Below are positions 23,984-37,157 of a stretch of DNA of 64,000 nt, piece after piece (the first letter of the stretch is position 1; the number at the start of each line of letters is the position of its first letter). Position numbers and translations under genes: made by a program. The notes under the pieces were generated by a model. It was given only the letters and a program-made list of their open reading frames with translations. It made no database searches and was not told where the DNA came from. This DNA comes from Branchinecta lynchi (lineage: Eukaryota > Arthropoda > Branchiopoda > Anostraca > Branchinectidae): NCBI GenBank assembly GCA_023053575.1, contig JAKZAP010000021.1, positions 18,228,212 through 18,292,211 on the forward strand. Reading direction: 5' to 3'.

Positions 23984-24675
23984 CTTACCAAAGGCGATCA
24001 GTAGGCGGGGGTGGAATGTTTAGGACTAGCTTTCCACGAAGGCTGCACACTTCTACTTGAAGCATCAGACGCAGGCCTGATACACCTTCTAGGGCTTTAC
24101 GGACGTATTTGTGCTCCGACGCCTACGAACAGAAACAGTAAGAAAAATAAACTAGTCTGGGTCATCAGCTTCCGGTCCCAAATCCAACCTCACAGTGAAC
24201 CAAGAACATATAATCTGACAGAACCTCAGACTCCTTCTCTCTGTAATATGACTATGCGAAGTCGAAAATTTCCCCGTGCTCTGTCCGCTACGAAAGAGCG
24301 GAGGTCAAAGACAGTAAAAGTGGGAAAGACCGGAAAACTCCCGTAAGCCCCATGAGTCACAACAATCAGCGCCGTTTAGCGGATGTTCTTTCGTTAAAAA
24401 ATCGCTCTGTTGACATTTTCTTCCATCGCTCTCCGCAGAATCATCATCAAAGCACGTTTTATTGATTTTTTTTTCGTTTCGCTTATGATGAGCATCCTCT
24501 CTCCATTCAGATTTCTTCTTTAATTGGAATAAAAAACAAGTAAGAAAAGAATAAATAGCTTTTTAATGGAAATTTTTTTTGAAATTGGACAAAGTCCAAA
24601 CGCTAGGAAGCCTTCCGATCGATTTTCAGAGACCCGATTTTAGCAAAGTCACCGGTCTTTCCCACTATTATTGTC
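23984..24675. other. no gene recognised
   Basis: An open frame near 24011-24346 lacks domain features or homologous copies, and I do not call it. Confidence 0.4.
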
Positions 24676-27552
24676 GTTGGCGGCAGGGGTGGCCCGAACC
24701 ACTCAGGCCAGGGGGGTGAGACCCCTCATTTCAACGACTCCCGGATCGTAATATACCACTCTCACGTACCAACAACAAATAATAGAGTCGGTGTAAAACT
24801 AGCTGCAATGCATCAGCTGAAGTTGTACTTGTAATCAAAATTTGTGTATACATACCCATAGCCTCAGCTTAACATTTCAACTTTCGCTAAAGAGGAAAGC
24901 TTTCAACGCCTGTACCCGGGACAAATAAAGCAAGCGCCGCATGCGAAATTTTTTAAGCTGCCCTTGTCTAGACAGATTCTAGCCAGCCTTTAATGTGTTT
25001 CATATTTAAAAAGTTCCAAGCCAAATCGCCAAGTAAATGACATACCGTCCCTCTAAATAGAGAATACTATGAAATGCGCCGCAGGCAAAATTTTGTGAAA
25101 CGCCGAGGAGCAGACCCTCTTTCTGCAATCCCATTGAAAAGGAATAATGGCTTTGATATCACAAATCTGACCGTCGAAAAAAGTGACAAAATAGTGGCCA
25201 TAGAAAACAAAGTAGATTTGCTCCGAGCTAATAGCAAAAAAAATAATTTTCACGTTCAAAACATAGTTCTTCAGAAAAGAAGCGAGGAAAACAGGTTTGC
25301 CAGTGCATTAACAAAAAAAATCCGGATTGTCGGACGTAATAAGCTTTTGGTCTCGGCCTGACAGAAGTTTATAGATAGAAAAAGACGCCGGTTCGCGACG
25401 AGACTGGAGTTGCGTTTTTTTTCGGGTGATTTCATGTACTTTGCTTCATTATGAAAGTACCGTTTTATTTGTCATTCGACACGCTGTACTTTCATGTCGA
25501 AAACTAAAGCAGGTAAAGCTACAGTGAGCTACTTCCGAAAAATTGCAACTTAAAACTGTTTCTTTAGCATTTGATTCGAGGAAGATGCTATATAGATGCC
25601 CCCCCCCCCGAAGTTGTCAACAAGCCAGTAAAAAATTACTGAATCTGCGCGAAGCGCCGCGATTTTTTTTTGGAAACAGTCGATTTTTCTTCGAAACAGT
25701 CAGTTTTTCGTAAGTCGATGTTTCTTAAAAACGATCGGTTTTTGGCAAGTGCATATAGCGACTGTAATTTATGTCCGTCAGTCGGTCTGTCGGTCCCGGT
25801 TTTGCTAGTTCGGGCACTTCCAGATAAGGTAAGACGATGAAACTTGGCAGGCATATCAGGGACTGGACCAGATTAAATTAGAAATAGTCTCTTCCCCGAT
25901 CCGACCATCCGGAGGGGAGTGGAGGGAGGGGGAATGGGGAATCCGGAAAAATTAGGAAAAATGAGATATTTTTAGCTGACGGACGGGTGATCGGATCTTA
26001 CTGAAACTTGATACATGGAAGGACTTCAAGCGGAAATCTTGGAAAACACTAGTGGAGAGATCCGGATGAAACTTGGTGGAAAGTACAAGCACAAGTCCTA
26101 GATAGGTGAGTGATGCAACCGGAAAGGATCCGCTCACTTCGGGGGGGGGGGGGGAGAAGTCCGAATTTGTAGTGATCCGGCGAGTTCGGTGCTTCCTGAT
26201 GTGCTGGGACGATGAAAATTTGCAGGCTTGCCAGGGATCGGACCAGATTAAATAGGAAATAGTCACTTCCCCGATCCGACCATGTGGGGGGGGGGGGGGA
26301 GTGGAGGGAGGGGGAAGCCAAAAGTTGAGGTATTTTTTAACTTACGAACGAGTGATAGGATCTTAATGAAAGTTGATATTTAGGATGAGCTCGTGTCTCA
26401 GATGTCCCATTTTAAATCCGAACCGGATCCGATGACACTGGGAGGAGTTGGGCTAGGGAACCGGAAATCTTGAGAAACACTTAGAATGGAGGGATCGGGA
26501 TAAAACTTCGTGGGTCCTAGATACGTCACTGACATAACCGGACCGGATTGGGGCACTGTGGGGGAGTTGGGGTGGGGGTCCGGATTTCTAGACATCTGGT
26601 GAGTTCGGCTTACTTCCTGATGTGCTAGGGCGATCAAACTTGGCAGGTATGCCAGGGATCCGAACAGATTGACTTGAGAACAGCCGTTTCCCTGATCCGA
26701 CCATCGTGGGAGGAGCGGATGGATGGGGAGTCCGGAATCTAGTGGCGTGCGTGCATAACTCTTGAACGGGTGATCGGATTTGAATGAAACTTGTCTGGTG
26801 GAAAGAGCTATCGCCTCGGATGTTCAGTGTGAAGTCCGGGTCGGGTCCGATACCTGTGGGGGGATGGGCGGAAAAATCAAGAAACTCTAAAAGCAGAGGG
26901 ATTGCGACGGAACTTAATGGAGAGAATAAGAATTAGGCCTAGATACGAAATCAACTGAGCCAGACGGTTTCGTGGCTCTGTGTGGGGGAGTTGGAGGGGT
27001 TTCCTTGAATTCCGGTTAGAATAGTTCCAGATGTACTAAAACAACGAAACTTTGCAGGCGTATTAGCGACCTGATTTAATTGACTTAGGAACCAGACACA
27101 ACATACCACCGTAAACTTCCGTTCTTAGATCCGAGCATTTTGGGGGAGCAAGGGAAGAGAAATATGGAAATTGACTTATGTAAACTGCAACTGAGTGGTC
27201 TGATTCGAGTGAAACTTAATGGGTGAAAAGAATTGATGGCCTCGACAAGTAAAACATGCGTTCGAAGTATATGCGACCACGGTTGGGGAATTGGGGGGGG
27301 GGGGGTTGAACTTTTGACATGTACAAAAACCAAACGGATGGACCGAATGAGATGTTTTCAAGTCCTGTTCGGCTAAAGTAGCGGGAGTTGGAGGGAGATT
27401 GTCGGAAATTTCGAGGCTTTCATAGGGGTTGAACGAGTGCATCAGTTTAAATGAAACATGGAACGTAGAGAAAGCATATACCCTAGACAGGGGGCAGCAG
27501 AGACTCAAATTTCTGACATGTAGCCTCGGAAATGGCACTTTTCGGGGAGGGG

Positions 27553-27690
27553 GGTACCCACCACCCAATTTAAATTTGGACATTGCAATTTTGTAAAAAG
27601 ACCACCCAATTTTAATTTGGACATTTGGTTTTCTGAAAGTAACCACCCAATTAAAATTTGGCAATATTCGTGAGCAAACGGAGACCACCT
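27553..27690. repeat. ~47-bp repeats with ACCACCCAATTTAAATTTGG
   Basis: Three units here and about four at 32717-32893. The two arrays, with a GGGGGCAGCAGAGACT block beside each, lie in inverse orientation around the 5-kb middle segment. Confidence 0.7.
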
Positions 27691-30600
27691 CAAAATAAAT
27701 AGAAAAAGGATGTTTTCATTTTTTATTGCAGAATTTTTTGCTTATCAAGTACAAATAAAGAGAGAAAAAGTCATTTACATGTTTTTCAACGTTTTTTTTG
27801 AAGATTCCACTGGTCTCAGTATTGTTTTTAGGGATTTCAGGAAAGAATCCCGTCAGAATTTTAAATCCTCAAAAGATGTGCGAATCACTCAAAGATGACA
27901 TTTACATACAGATACAGATATTAAAGAAGAGTGAAGGTACTGTATCATTTATGATTTATGTGTATAGTGAGGAACTTGACTAGGCTAAGGATTCCCTAAG
28001 TTGAGCTAGGACTAGCCTATATGGGTGGTACCCGACCTAGAATTTCTATAACTTCGAACTTGACCTGAAAATACTACAAGCAAACTTCCGCACAGTCCTA
28101 AATTTATCCTAGGTCATTCAGGGTGTCTTTCTTGACAGTTAAGACTGCACTGGTCTTTCCTCTTACTATTTTTAGGCACAAGTTTGAGGTTGTAAAAGTT
28201 TGAGGTTTGGTACCTCTCCTGTAGATTTACAACAAGATAATCTGGCAAAGCATCAAGCATGCCCAGTTTTTTATAGTGTAGGCAGGATGACAGGAAGTAT
28301 GAGAGCAGTAATAGTTATTCAAAGGTGCAGTAATCTGAATGCATCCCAGTAGCAACAGGCTATCACAGGTCCAACTATCATTTTCCCCTCCCCTAATCTG
28401 GGAGTTTTTAGAATGTCTCGAAAAGAAAAATTAAGTAATAACAATGGAGAAATTTTAATATCAGTATGCCTTAATTCTTATAATTTCAGGCTACTGAAAT
28501 ACTGAGTTCTTGGGAATAGTGTCCCAACGACTGAGCACATGCCCCAATGCATGGGCATGGTGCTCGTATGTTGGAGCACCATGTCCTGCAGCAATGCCAT
28601 GGAACCCCCTTTTTGACTAGCTAATTTCCATTTCAGATTTTCAATTCAACAGATTTTCATGGGGTATCGGGCCATTCCTGCAGGGCATGGTACTCCCAAT
28701 GTATGAGCACAATGCCCATACGTTGGGGCATGCCTAGAGGTTGGGACACCATGCCATAAAAAATGAGGATTTGTGTGTGACTGGCTTGGCTCCTGCACTT
28801 AAAGTTCACTTGCTTCATTCGAGCTTGGCAAAGCAAAGGAATTAAAGCTTGATTTCTGCCCATTTGTCATCATAGGCCTGTCCACTAGGCTAGAGGAGAT
28901 TCGCTGTAGTTTTAGCATGAAAAAAAACGAAACAATATGTATTCCTAAGGAAGTGACCATTCAGTCACCATAAAAGTAGTTGCACTTGGAAGCTGTTAAG
29001 AAGAAAGAGTCCATAAGATAGCTTGATAGGTTTGCAGATCAAGATCTGCAACAATTAACATAGCCTTTGTCAGTTTGTCGAACCCACAGTTGTGTGAGAA
29101 TTTTTATTTTAGTCAGTAATGTGTGAAATTGTTACATCCACTGGGAATATTTCTGGTACTTGTCTGCCAACTACCTGCAGCCCAAACCTAGGCAATCTGG
29201 CACTATCTTATCTAGTTATGAATGAGAGTCTCTTCAAATCTCTCAAACTGCTCGTCCAGAATGACAAAACATTTTCTTATACATTTAGGACTTTCCAAAA
29301 ATCCTGAAAGAATTGCACTTTGTGTACCAGAAAGAGATTTACAGATGGCAAAATATAAGCATCACGAGAACAGGCAATGCAGCTCACAATGTCAGACAAA
29401 CAGACAAGAGTTTGTGAACTTAGCAATTCTTACTTCTGAGTTTAAGGAGAGGATGATGCTAATATACCTACTTCCTAGTCAAGCATGTAGTTATTGTCAT
29501 GTCAGAATAAAAGTAGTTTATACCTTGAAGCTATTAAGAAGAAAGAGTCCATATATTAGCTTGATAGGTGAAGAGTAGGTTGTCACCATAAAAATACTTC
29601 TAAAACCATACAGCAGCATAAGTTTATTATCTTCTGAAGTTGGCTATTTGGGTCTAACTTGATGTTCTTTCCAGGGCATAGTCAGTGATCAAGAAACAGT
29701 ACCGCCTGGACTAGCATCATCGGTAACTCAGCGATGGATACAGAAGTAGGCTATCAGATAGTGTGACTAAGAAAGAAAGTCCAAGTTGAAAAATTTAAAA
29801 TCGTGTGGAATATATAGAAGCTCTTAAAGTGTCTGCATGAAGGAATAGGGGACGCCCATTCAATCATCAACCAATGCAGATTGAAGTCCAAATGTAATAT
29901 TTTCCCCTAAAGGATCTACATATGGAAGCTCTGCCTTGTCAGCAAGAAGGAGTAGGTGAACCCCGTGCACTGTTCGTTATTCATTGGACCTTTAGGCCCA
30001 GCGCCAATAAGAGCACCTGACCAGGAGTCAAGTTCCAATGCTTAAGAATGTCAAGTCTGCTTATAGTGTAAAAAAGGCAGAGGTGGAGTATTAAGTGCAA
30101 TCAGTCTATGAAACAGGTGTGCAAAGGAATTATACTCAGCTTCCAGATACCATCACCACTTTTTCGTTCCTTCTGGGAAGCCAGGAGTTCGAGGTTGGTT
30201 ATGGAAGGCTGCGTCACAAGAAAGTGTGTTGGAGATATTTCGTGCGTTAGAGATATTTCGTGTTCGTCTCTTTCGAGCATATAGACTGCAAGGGGCTACA
30301 ATATGATAGTGCTTTTCATGACAGAGAGTCAGGTGTGCGACACACATATGGTAACACAATCTTTCAAGCTTCTAAGTAACAAAGAGGGGAGACCGTTGAC
30401 ATAACATACAGTGCTAAGATCCTGTGCACTCCTATAGACTTCAGATAAATCACAGACCATTCACCTGTATTTAAACCCAGTCTCGTAGGCAGGATGTCCA
30501 AGAACAGAGAGGTAGTTTTGGCAATGTCTGAAGAAGAATAGAAGCATCTCCTTCATCTTTTGACGGAGGGTCGACCTTGGTCATGGACCATGCTACAGAT

Positions 30601-31772
30601 TTCAGCAGCAGTGACCATGACCTTGTATACCCGATCGCACTCATCGATGTCTCGCGAATGTTTAGTTGCCTAAGTAAGGAATCTTATTGATGCATACCAG
30701 TGTGGTCCTAACGTAAAGTGATCGGCGGAACATATGTGCTTTATTAGTCGGAGCTATTTCATGTGAACTTTCACGTTCTATCTATGACAAGTGCTTTTAT
30801 TCTGCCAAAGTTGCCTTTAAATACTGTGTTGCTTTTACTTTTCGTGGTCTTCGTGACGGAAGATTCCTGGTGTAAAATAAAATCATCCTTTAAACCAAGC
30901 CAGATCGGATTTCACTCCCTACAAATAGACAGATGCTTGACTGTATGTTTGAGTTGGTATAGGTGGATAGTAATATCATTTAATATTCTGATTGACACGT
31001 CAACGTTTCCGGTCAAGCCACTCCAGTACACTTGCTCTCATTTAGATGGATTATAAAGTTTATCGATGCTTCTGTGACTGGCCCGTTGGTTGGTCTTACC
31101 GTGATTCTTGCTTGATGTTACTTAACGTGCTCCTAAATATTGAATTTGGTGTTACCTAATTCGTTGAATCACAATTAAATTACCCATTTTCAAATCATAT
31201 TTTGTCTTCCACACCCAGGTGTGAATTGCGTACTCACTCACTTATATCCTAGTATGAGGTCACAAGCCGTGCAAGTCTCCCTAGTGAAAGCAGCTGACGA
31301 ACCAAGAATTGCAACGAATTTTGCTCTTTCGTAAAGGGCATCAGGAGTTGAAGCTAGGAGGGATTTCACCTGCTTCCGTGCCGATGGAAACCTTCGATGT
31401 GCTCGAGCTTGTTTTTGGCGTGCTCAGGGGTGCTACATTTGACTGCGCGGGCAAGGTGTTTGTCCGCAGTTTATTCCATCCGGGCAGCGGGGTTGCGAGC
31501 AAAGCCTTCTTCACTTCGTCTCTAAGGTGCAAATTACCCAAACGAGGTCAGTCGACGTTTCTTGACTAACGTGGCTATACGTCATGTTTACGGAAGGTTC
31601 ACAAAGTTTGAAGCCAAGCTGACCATCTAACTTCATTCGTTTTCGGGTCCAAGGTTTCAACGTCCAATGAGACAGACAGTGAATCCTGAGTTCTTCGTTA
31701 CTGACCTTGAAATGCAACGCCGGTCTTCAGTGGGGGGATGGTGTATATTCAAAAGGCAGAATTATTAGGAAA
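27691..31772. other. no gene recognised in the middle of the composite
   Basis: Looks like unique sequence within the window. Several short open frames lack domain signals. A palindrome-rich patch with ATGCCC/GGGCAT motifs occurs at 28520-28750. No exon is supported. Confidence 0.4.
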
Positions 31773-32605
31773 ACAGCAGCTATAAGTTCATATGGTACTT
31801 GCAAGCTTGTTAGCATGTATTCAAGTTCTCGTACTGGGATGTGAATGAAGAAGTTTCGTCATCCTAGCACATCTGGAAGTACCTTAATTTGCGATCACCA
31901 GAATTCCGGACCCCCTTCCAACTGCCCCCACAGTGCTCGAACCCGGTCCGGTTCTGTCACTGATGTATCTAGGGCTTGTGCTTGTTCTTCCAACCAAGTT
32001 TCATCCCGATCGCTCCACTCTAAGCGTGTCTCAAGATTTCCAGCTCTCCCCTCCACCCCCCCCCCCAACATTCATCAGATTACATCCGGACTTCAAATAG
32101 GGCATTTGAGACATGAGGTCTTTCCAAATATCAAGTTTCATTAAGATCCGATCACCCGTTCAAAAATTACAGATACCTCAAGAATCAGGATTCTCCCTCC
32201 CTCCACTCCCCCCCCCCCCACGATGGTCGGGTCAGGGAACCGACTATTTCCGAGCCAATCATGTCAAGTCTCTAATATTCAAGCCAAATTTCATCGTCCT
32301 TGCACTTCTCGAAGTGCGATCACCTGAATTCTGGTCCGCCCCCCCCCCCCACATTCATCGGATTCGGTCCTGACTTGAAATGGGACATCAGAGGCATGAC
32401 GTCTTTCCAAATATCAAACTAAATTCCGGCTCCCCTCCCTTCCCCCACGATGGTCGGATCGGGCAAGTGACTATTTCCAACTTAGTTTGGTGGGTTCCCT
32501 AATACGCATGCCAAGTTTGATCGTCCTAGCATATCTGGAAGTACCCTAACTCGCAAACGCCGGAATAACCGACCGACGGAAAAGTGATCAGCATATCGCT
32601 GTTGA
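31773..32605 (+). mobile_element. tandem-repeat-cored element, copy E (short, diverged)
   Basis: Starts ACAGCAGCTATAAGTTCATATGGTACTTG-like text (shown in two parts elsewhere), followed by diverged core units around AAGTTTCAT at 32000, 32135 and 32290, and (GACC)n-like text near 32570. The 3' hairpin is degraded. Confidence 0.5.
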
Positions 32606-32716
32606 TGCATCTTGGCTAAAATACCACTTTATTTAAGGTACTTTGGTTGAAATATCACTAAGATTAGGCCATATCGGCTAAAATGTTGTTGAATTTAAGC
32701 TAAAACCCTTTTATTC

Positions 32717-32893
32717 TCACAAAAGACCACCCAATTTAAATTTCGACCTTTTTATTCCAACAAAAGACCACCCAATTTTAATCCGGACTTTTTGATTCTG
32801 CCAAAAGACCACCAAATTTAAATTTGGACCTTTTGATTCTGGCAAAAGACCACCCAATTTAAATTTGGACATTTGCTGAAAAAGGGACCACCC
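32717..32893. repeat. ~47-bp repeats with ACCACCCAATTTAAATTTGG, second array
   Basis: About four units separated by TTTTGATTCTGGCAAAAG. See the array at 27553. Confidence 0.7.
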
Positions 32894-33389
32894 CACGGGG
32901 GGTTGATGTCGGGAATTTTAGTCTCTGCTGCCCCCTGACCCTAGATGACATATTTTGGGCCCGAACTGGATCCGACAACGTTGGTGGGGGGGGGGGGTCC
33001 GGAATTTCCCAAAAATGCTCAGATTAGAGTGAAACTTGATTGATGGTATAAAAGAAGATACTTTAGATTGTCTGTTTTTGAGTCCGAACCAGATTCGGTC
33101 ACGGTAGGGGAGATAGAGGGAGTACCGGAAATCGTCTAGCATGTCTAGGGATCAAACGAGTGGATTTATTGGGCTGAAACTTGGAAATTTGAACAGTCAT
33201 GTGCATTTGACACAGATATCGAGACGATGCCGGAACTGCTCAGAAGTGCGTGAAACTAAATATTCTATTTCTACTTCCGAACCGCATTTTTGGATGGCGG
33301 GTGTATTTTGTGACGTTCTCATCTACTTTCTTGTACTGCCTACTCGTAACAAGTGTCATATGAGCTCGTAGCTCTTATTCTTTAAATAA

Positions 33390-33595
33390 GTCGATTTTTG
33401 TCAAACAGTCGTTTTTCCCGCAAAAGAAGCCGGTAAAAATTACCAGCCAATCGGTAAATACCGTGCTCCTCCCATACTTGGTAGTGCCATGATTCGCAGT
33501 CAGCAGTGATAAATATGATTCGCAGTCAGCTTGGTCTGAAGGAATATTTTTGCTCCCCCCTCCCAAAATTTTTGGATAGTAACGCCTCTGCTAGC
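33390..33595. mobile_element. inverted fragment of the G-run MITE family
   Basis: Contains GTCGATTTTTGTCAAACAGTCG, ACCAGCCAATCGGTAAAT and, at its right, TAGTAACGCCTCTG, which is the terminus of the element at 55335-55615. Confidence 0.55.
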
Positions 33596-34559
33596 TTATA
33601 GGCCAAAAATTTACCTCCCGACTAGAATGAGCTATTCTAGCGTCTGCAGAACCCCTCCTGTCCTGGGAAATGAATTTCATGTGTATCTTAAAATATTCCT
33701 TGTCCTTTTCAAGCGTTGTTACCACCTCAACTCTCTTTGTAATCGACATTTTTCTATCTGTTCTGGGCACACTTGTTTCGCGGGTCTCCTATCATTTGAT
33801 TGCTGATGGCTTTTCTATTCTGTTCCTTCTTTTTTCTCTTATGGCCAAAGTTTGACCAAAACTCAATGCACATAACCATGTCTCTCGCTTTTGGTCTATA
33901 AGGTATAACAATGTTATCCAGTCAGACTTCACTTCAACAACTAACCTATTTTACCTATTGTAATTTTGACTGGCTAAAATCTGAAAGACCGGAGTGAGGC
34001 AGATCCAATTCACATGGGAGTAGAATAGGTAGCCGCATTGCTGCCCCTCGGAGTTATCGGTCTTACAAAACCTGGTTTAAACGACTCGACTTGTCCTAAG
34101 GGACGGGATTCCGACTGAAGCTGTGCAAGAGTCGTTTTCTTAAATGACTCGGATTATTTGTTATTACATTGAATGCCAGGGACCTCGGCGAGACCAAAAA
34201 AACGATTGATATGAGTTAGCAAAAGGCCGAAATAAACTACTGATACGACTTAGCAAAAGGCAGGGGGGGGGGGGGGGGGGGTGAGTCACCCCCCCTTCGG
34301 GCCACCCCTGGTTGGCGGAGGTTACTAGCTTCGCGCCACATCACGTTTCGTTACCTCTACAAATAGCTAAATCGCTGTTAAGTCGCTGGTGACGAAAAGT
34401 AGGAGTCAAAGCTGATTGGTTGTATGGACGCACTCCAGAGCGGGTCAGCGCGCGGAGTACGCCTCCTGCCAGGCTCCTTCACTATTTCTTGTGCGATAAG
34501 CAACGGCGAAGACGGAAGAGGAGTAAACGGGTATCAACATCAGCTGAAAAGTTCAGCCA

Positions 34560-34770
34560 CTCAGTTTTGTCGGGGTTTTCATAGTCGCTGCATGCGACTA
34601 AAGACAGACGTGGGTCATTCTCTTTTTAAGAAAAAGTCGACTTACAAAAAACTGACTGTTTTGAAGAAAAATCGACTGTTTCCAAAAAAAATCAACTATT
34701 TTTACGAACCGGCTGTTGACAAAATCAAGGGGGGGGGCGCCCCCCCCCCCCCCCATACGTGCCGCCCCTT
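34560..34770. mobile_element. fragment of the G-run MITE family
   Basis: GACTGTTTTGAAGAAAAATCG and CGACTGTTTCC phrases, then a G run and a C run at 34728-34754. The termini are degraded. Confidence 0.5.
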
Positions 34771-34899
34771 TATGCTAGTGTTAAAGCACATCAGGATACT
34801 CATTCAACTCGAAAATGATCTCTTTTATGTTTAAGGTATTACAAAAGCGAAATTCTCGTCTTCATTTGCTGTGTATAGCGTCTTCTATCGCGTAGAATC

Positions 34900-37157
34900 A
34901 AATTCTGAAAACCAGTTTTAAATTGCAATTTTCAGAGGTAGCTCACTGTAGCTTTACCTGCTTTAGTTTTCGACATGAAAGTACAGTGTCGAATGACAAA
35001 TAAAACGGTAATTTCATAATGAAACAAAGTACATAAAATCACCCGAAAAAAAAATGCAAGTAAAGTCCCGTCGACGAACCGGCGTCTTTTTCTATCTGTA
35101 AACTCCTGCCAGGCCGAGACCAAAAGTTTCTTGCATCCGTAAATCCGGATTTTTTTTTTAATGCACTGGCAAACCTGTTTTCCTCGTTTTGTTTCTGAGG
35201 AAGTGTGTTTTGAACATGAAAATTACTTTTTTTGCTATTAGTTCGGAGCAAATCTACTTTCTTTTCTATGGGCACTATTTTGTCACTTTTTGGGATCCCA
35301 AAACGTTAAGTGAAGGGATACCTATGACATCTCAAAAAATGTGCGTCTGTCCGTCTGTCTGTAAGCACGATAACTCTCGAAGGCAATGAGATATTTTGAT
35401 GAAACTTGGTGTGAGGATTCATTGGGTCAAGGGTAAGGTAGATGGGCTATGTAGCTCCACATTTAGGGGTGGGGGAGGGGGTTCAAATTAAGGGACAAAC
35501 AGAATATTTTTAAACAGCTAATGTGATAGTCGATTATGGGGTAAGAGGGCATGCTAAGCACGATAGTGAAAACCATTTTCACGCCGGACAAGTAGTTCGT
35601 CCGGAATCCGACAAAAACCGGAAAGTTGGTTAAAAGTAAAGTTTTATTTGAAGTTGATTAAATGATCGATTCAGGGGTAAGAAGACATGGTGAACACGAT
35701 GGTGAACACAATTTTCTCGCTGAACAAGTAGTTAGTCCGGAATCCGGCGAAAACCGGAAAGTTGGTTAAAAGTAAAAGTTTAATTTGAAGTTGATTAAAT
35801 GTTTGATTTATGGGTAAAAAGACATGCTGAACACGACGGTGAAAATCATTTGCTCGCCGGACAACGAGTTCGCCCGGAATCCGGCCAAAACCGGAAAATT
35901 TGTTAAAAGCAAAAGTTCGATTAGATGACAGATTAAGGGGTAAGACGAGAGGCTGAGTCGGTACAGGACAATGGTTTTTTACCCGGACATATAATTATTC
36001 CGGAATCCGATTGTAACCGGATTTTTTTTTAAGTCAAACTTTATTCAAGGTTTATTAGATGTTCTTTATAGGGATAAGGAGATACGCTAGATTTGTTTCT
36101 GAATTTTCTTTTTCAGCTGGACTAGTAGTTCGCTCGGAAATCGGCAGGAAGTATCGGTCAGTATCGTCAAAATAGATATGGCTTATAGACGTATATCCGA
36201 ACTTGGTTTTCTCTGATGATTAGCCTGTCCAAGACTGGATCTGGCGAAGACAGGACCCGATTGTCTGAATCAAATATTAGATTTTTGGGATCCCATCGAC
36301 ACCTTTGGTCTTGTTTCGATGGACAGAGTCGTGTTTTCGTAGCTATTAGTAATTTCTCATTGGGATCGCAAAAAGATGCTCTGCTAAATATTCTTTTAGC
36401 CCAAGCTGACTTTGAAACATTGTTTGAGTAAATGACGCTCCGCTCCTCGGTGTTTACGTCCAATAATCCGGATGATTTTTTTTCTTTTAATACACTGGCA
36501 AACTTCCTCGTTTTGTTTGTGAATAAGCGTATCTTTAACGGGAAAATTACTTTTTTTGCTTTAATTCGTAACGAATCTACTTTGTGTCTACTTCGTTTTC
36601 TATGGCCACTGTTTTGTCACTTTCTTCGACTGTCAGATTTGTGATTTCAAAGCTATTATTTCCTTTTCAATGGGATCCCAAAAAGACGGTCTGGTCCTCG
36701 TCGTTTCACAAAATTCCGCCTGCGGCGCATTTCGTAGTAGTCTCTATTTAGAGGAACGGTGTGTCATAGGCTTGAAACTTTTTAGATCTGAAACACATTA
36801 AAGGCTGGCTAGAATCTTTCTAGAAAAAGGCAAATTAAAAAATTTCGCCTGCGGCGCTTGCTCTAATTTGTCCGGGGACAGGCGTTGAAAGCTTTCCTCT
36901 TTAGTGAAAGCTCAAACGTAAAGCTGAGGCTATGAAGGTATGTGTACAAAAAAATTTGATTACACAAATAATTTCATCTGATGCATTGCAGCTAGTTTTA
37001 ACCCGGCTCTATTATTTGTTGGTGGGAAAGGTGCGCCATGGCCACGTAGTCGCAACAGTCCATTTTTGTTGGTACGTGTGGGTCGTATATTACGATCCGG
37101 GAGTCGTTGAAATGAGGGGTATCACCCCCCCCTGGCCTGAGTGCTTCGGGCCACGAC
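34900..37157 (-). mobile_element. hAT-related copy, inverted and truncated
   Basis: Matches the left part of the 24684 element in inverse orientation: GTAGCTCACTGTAGCTTTACC, the GCAAATCTAC block, two GCCTGCGGCGC motifs (36718 and 36845) and GGCCTGAGTGCTTCGGGCCAC at 37135-37157. The terminal CCCTG is missing. It is interrupted by the 136-bp-repeat element 35292-36300. Confidence 0.7.
35292..36300. repeat. 136-bp-repeat element, inverted copy
   Basis: GGGATCCCAAAACG at the left and TTTTTGGGATCCC at the right. Units with GTCCGGAATCCG recur near 35599, 35734, 35874 and 36000. This is the inverse of 13897-15005. Confidence 0.7.

Larger units (their letters stand above)
25745..33380 (-). mobile_element. 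tandem-repeat-cored element, copy D, heavily interrupted
   Basis: Its minus-strand start (AATAAGAGCTACGAGCTC near 33378) and end (CGCTATATGCACTTGCC then AAAAA, near 25745) match the family. The core is a diverged array: GAAACTTGGCAGGCAT and GATCCGACCAT phrases recur every few hundred bases between 25850 and 27500 and again at 32900-33250. The middle (27700-32700) is other sequence. Confidence 0.55.
24684..34310. mobile_element. hAT-bounded composite element (9.6 kb)
   Basis: Inverted ends CAGGGGTGGCCCGAA and TTCGGGCCACCCCTG, flanked by a perfect 8-bp duplication GTTGGCGG (24676-24683 and 34311-34318). The left 0.9 kb is homologous (inverted) to 34900-37157, and the GCCGCAGGCRAAATTTT motif is shared with the element at 11659. 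Most of the length is later insertions: a G-run MITE piece (~25600), tandem-repeat element D and element E. No transposase is visible. Confidence 0.85.

Noticed and set aside
24011..24346. 111-residue open frame
   Set aside because: No domain, no splice-site support and no similar copy in the window.
28520..28750. Palindrome-rich patch with ATGCCC/GGGCAT repeats
   Set aside because: No defined ends or second copy of the whole patch; only a vague similarity to text near 59225.
36167..36463. 98-residue minus-strand open frame across the 136-bp-repeat element boundary
   Set aside because: It spans two different repeats and is not conserved as a frame in the sister copies.
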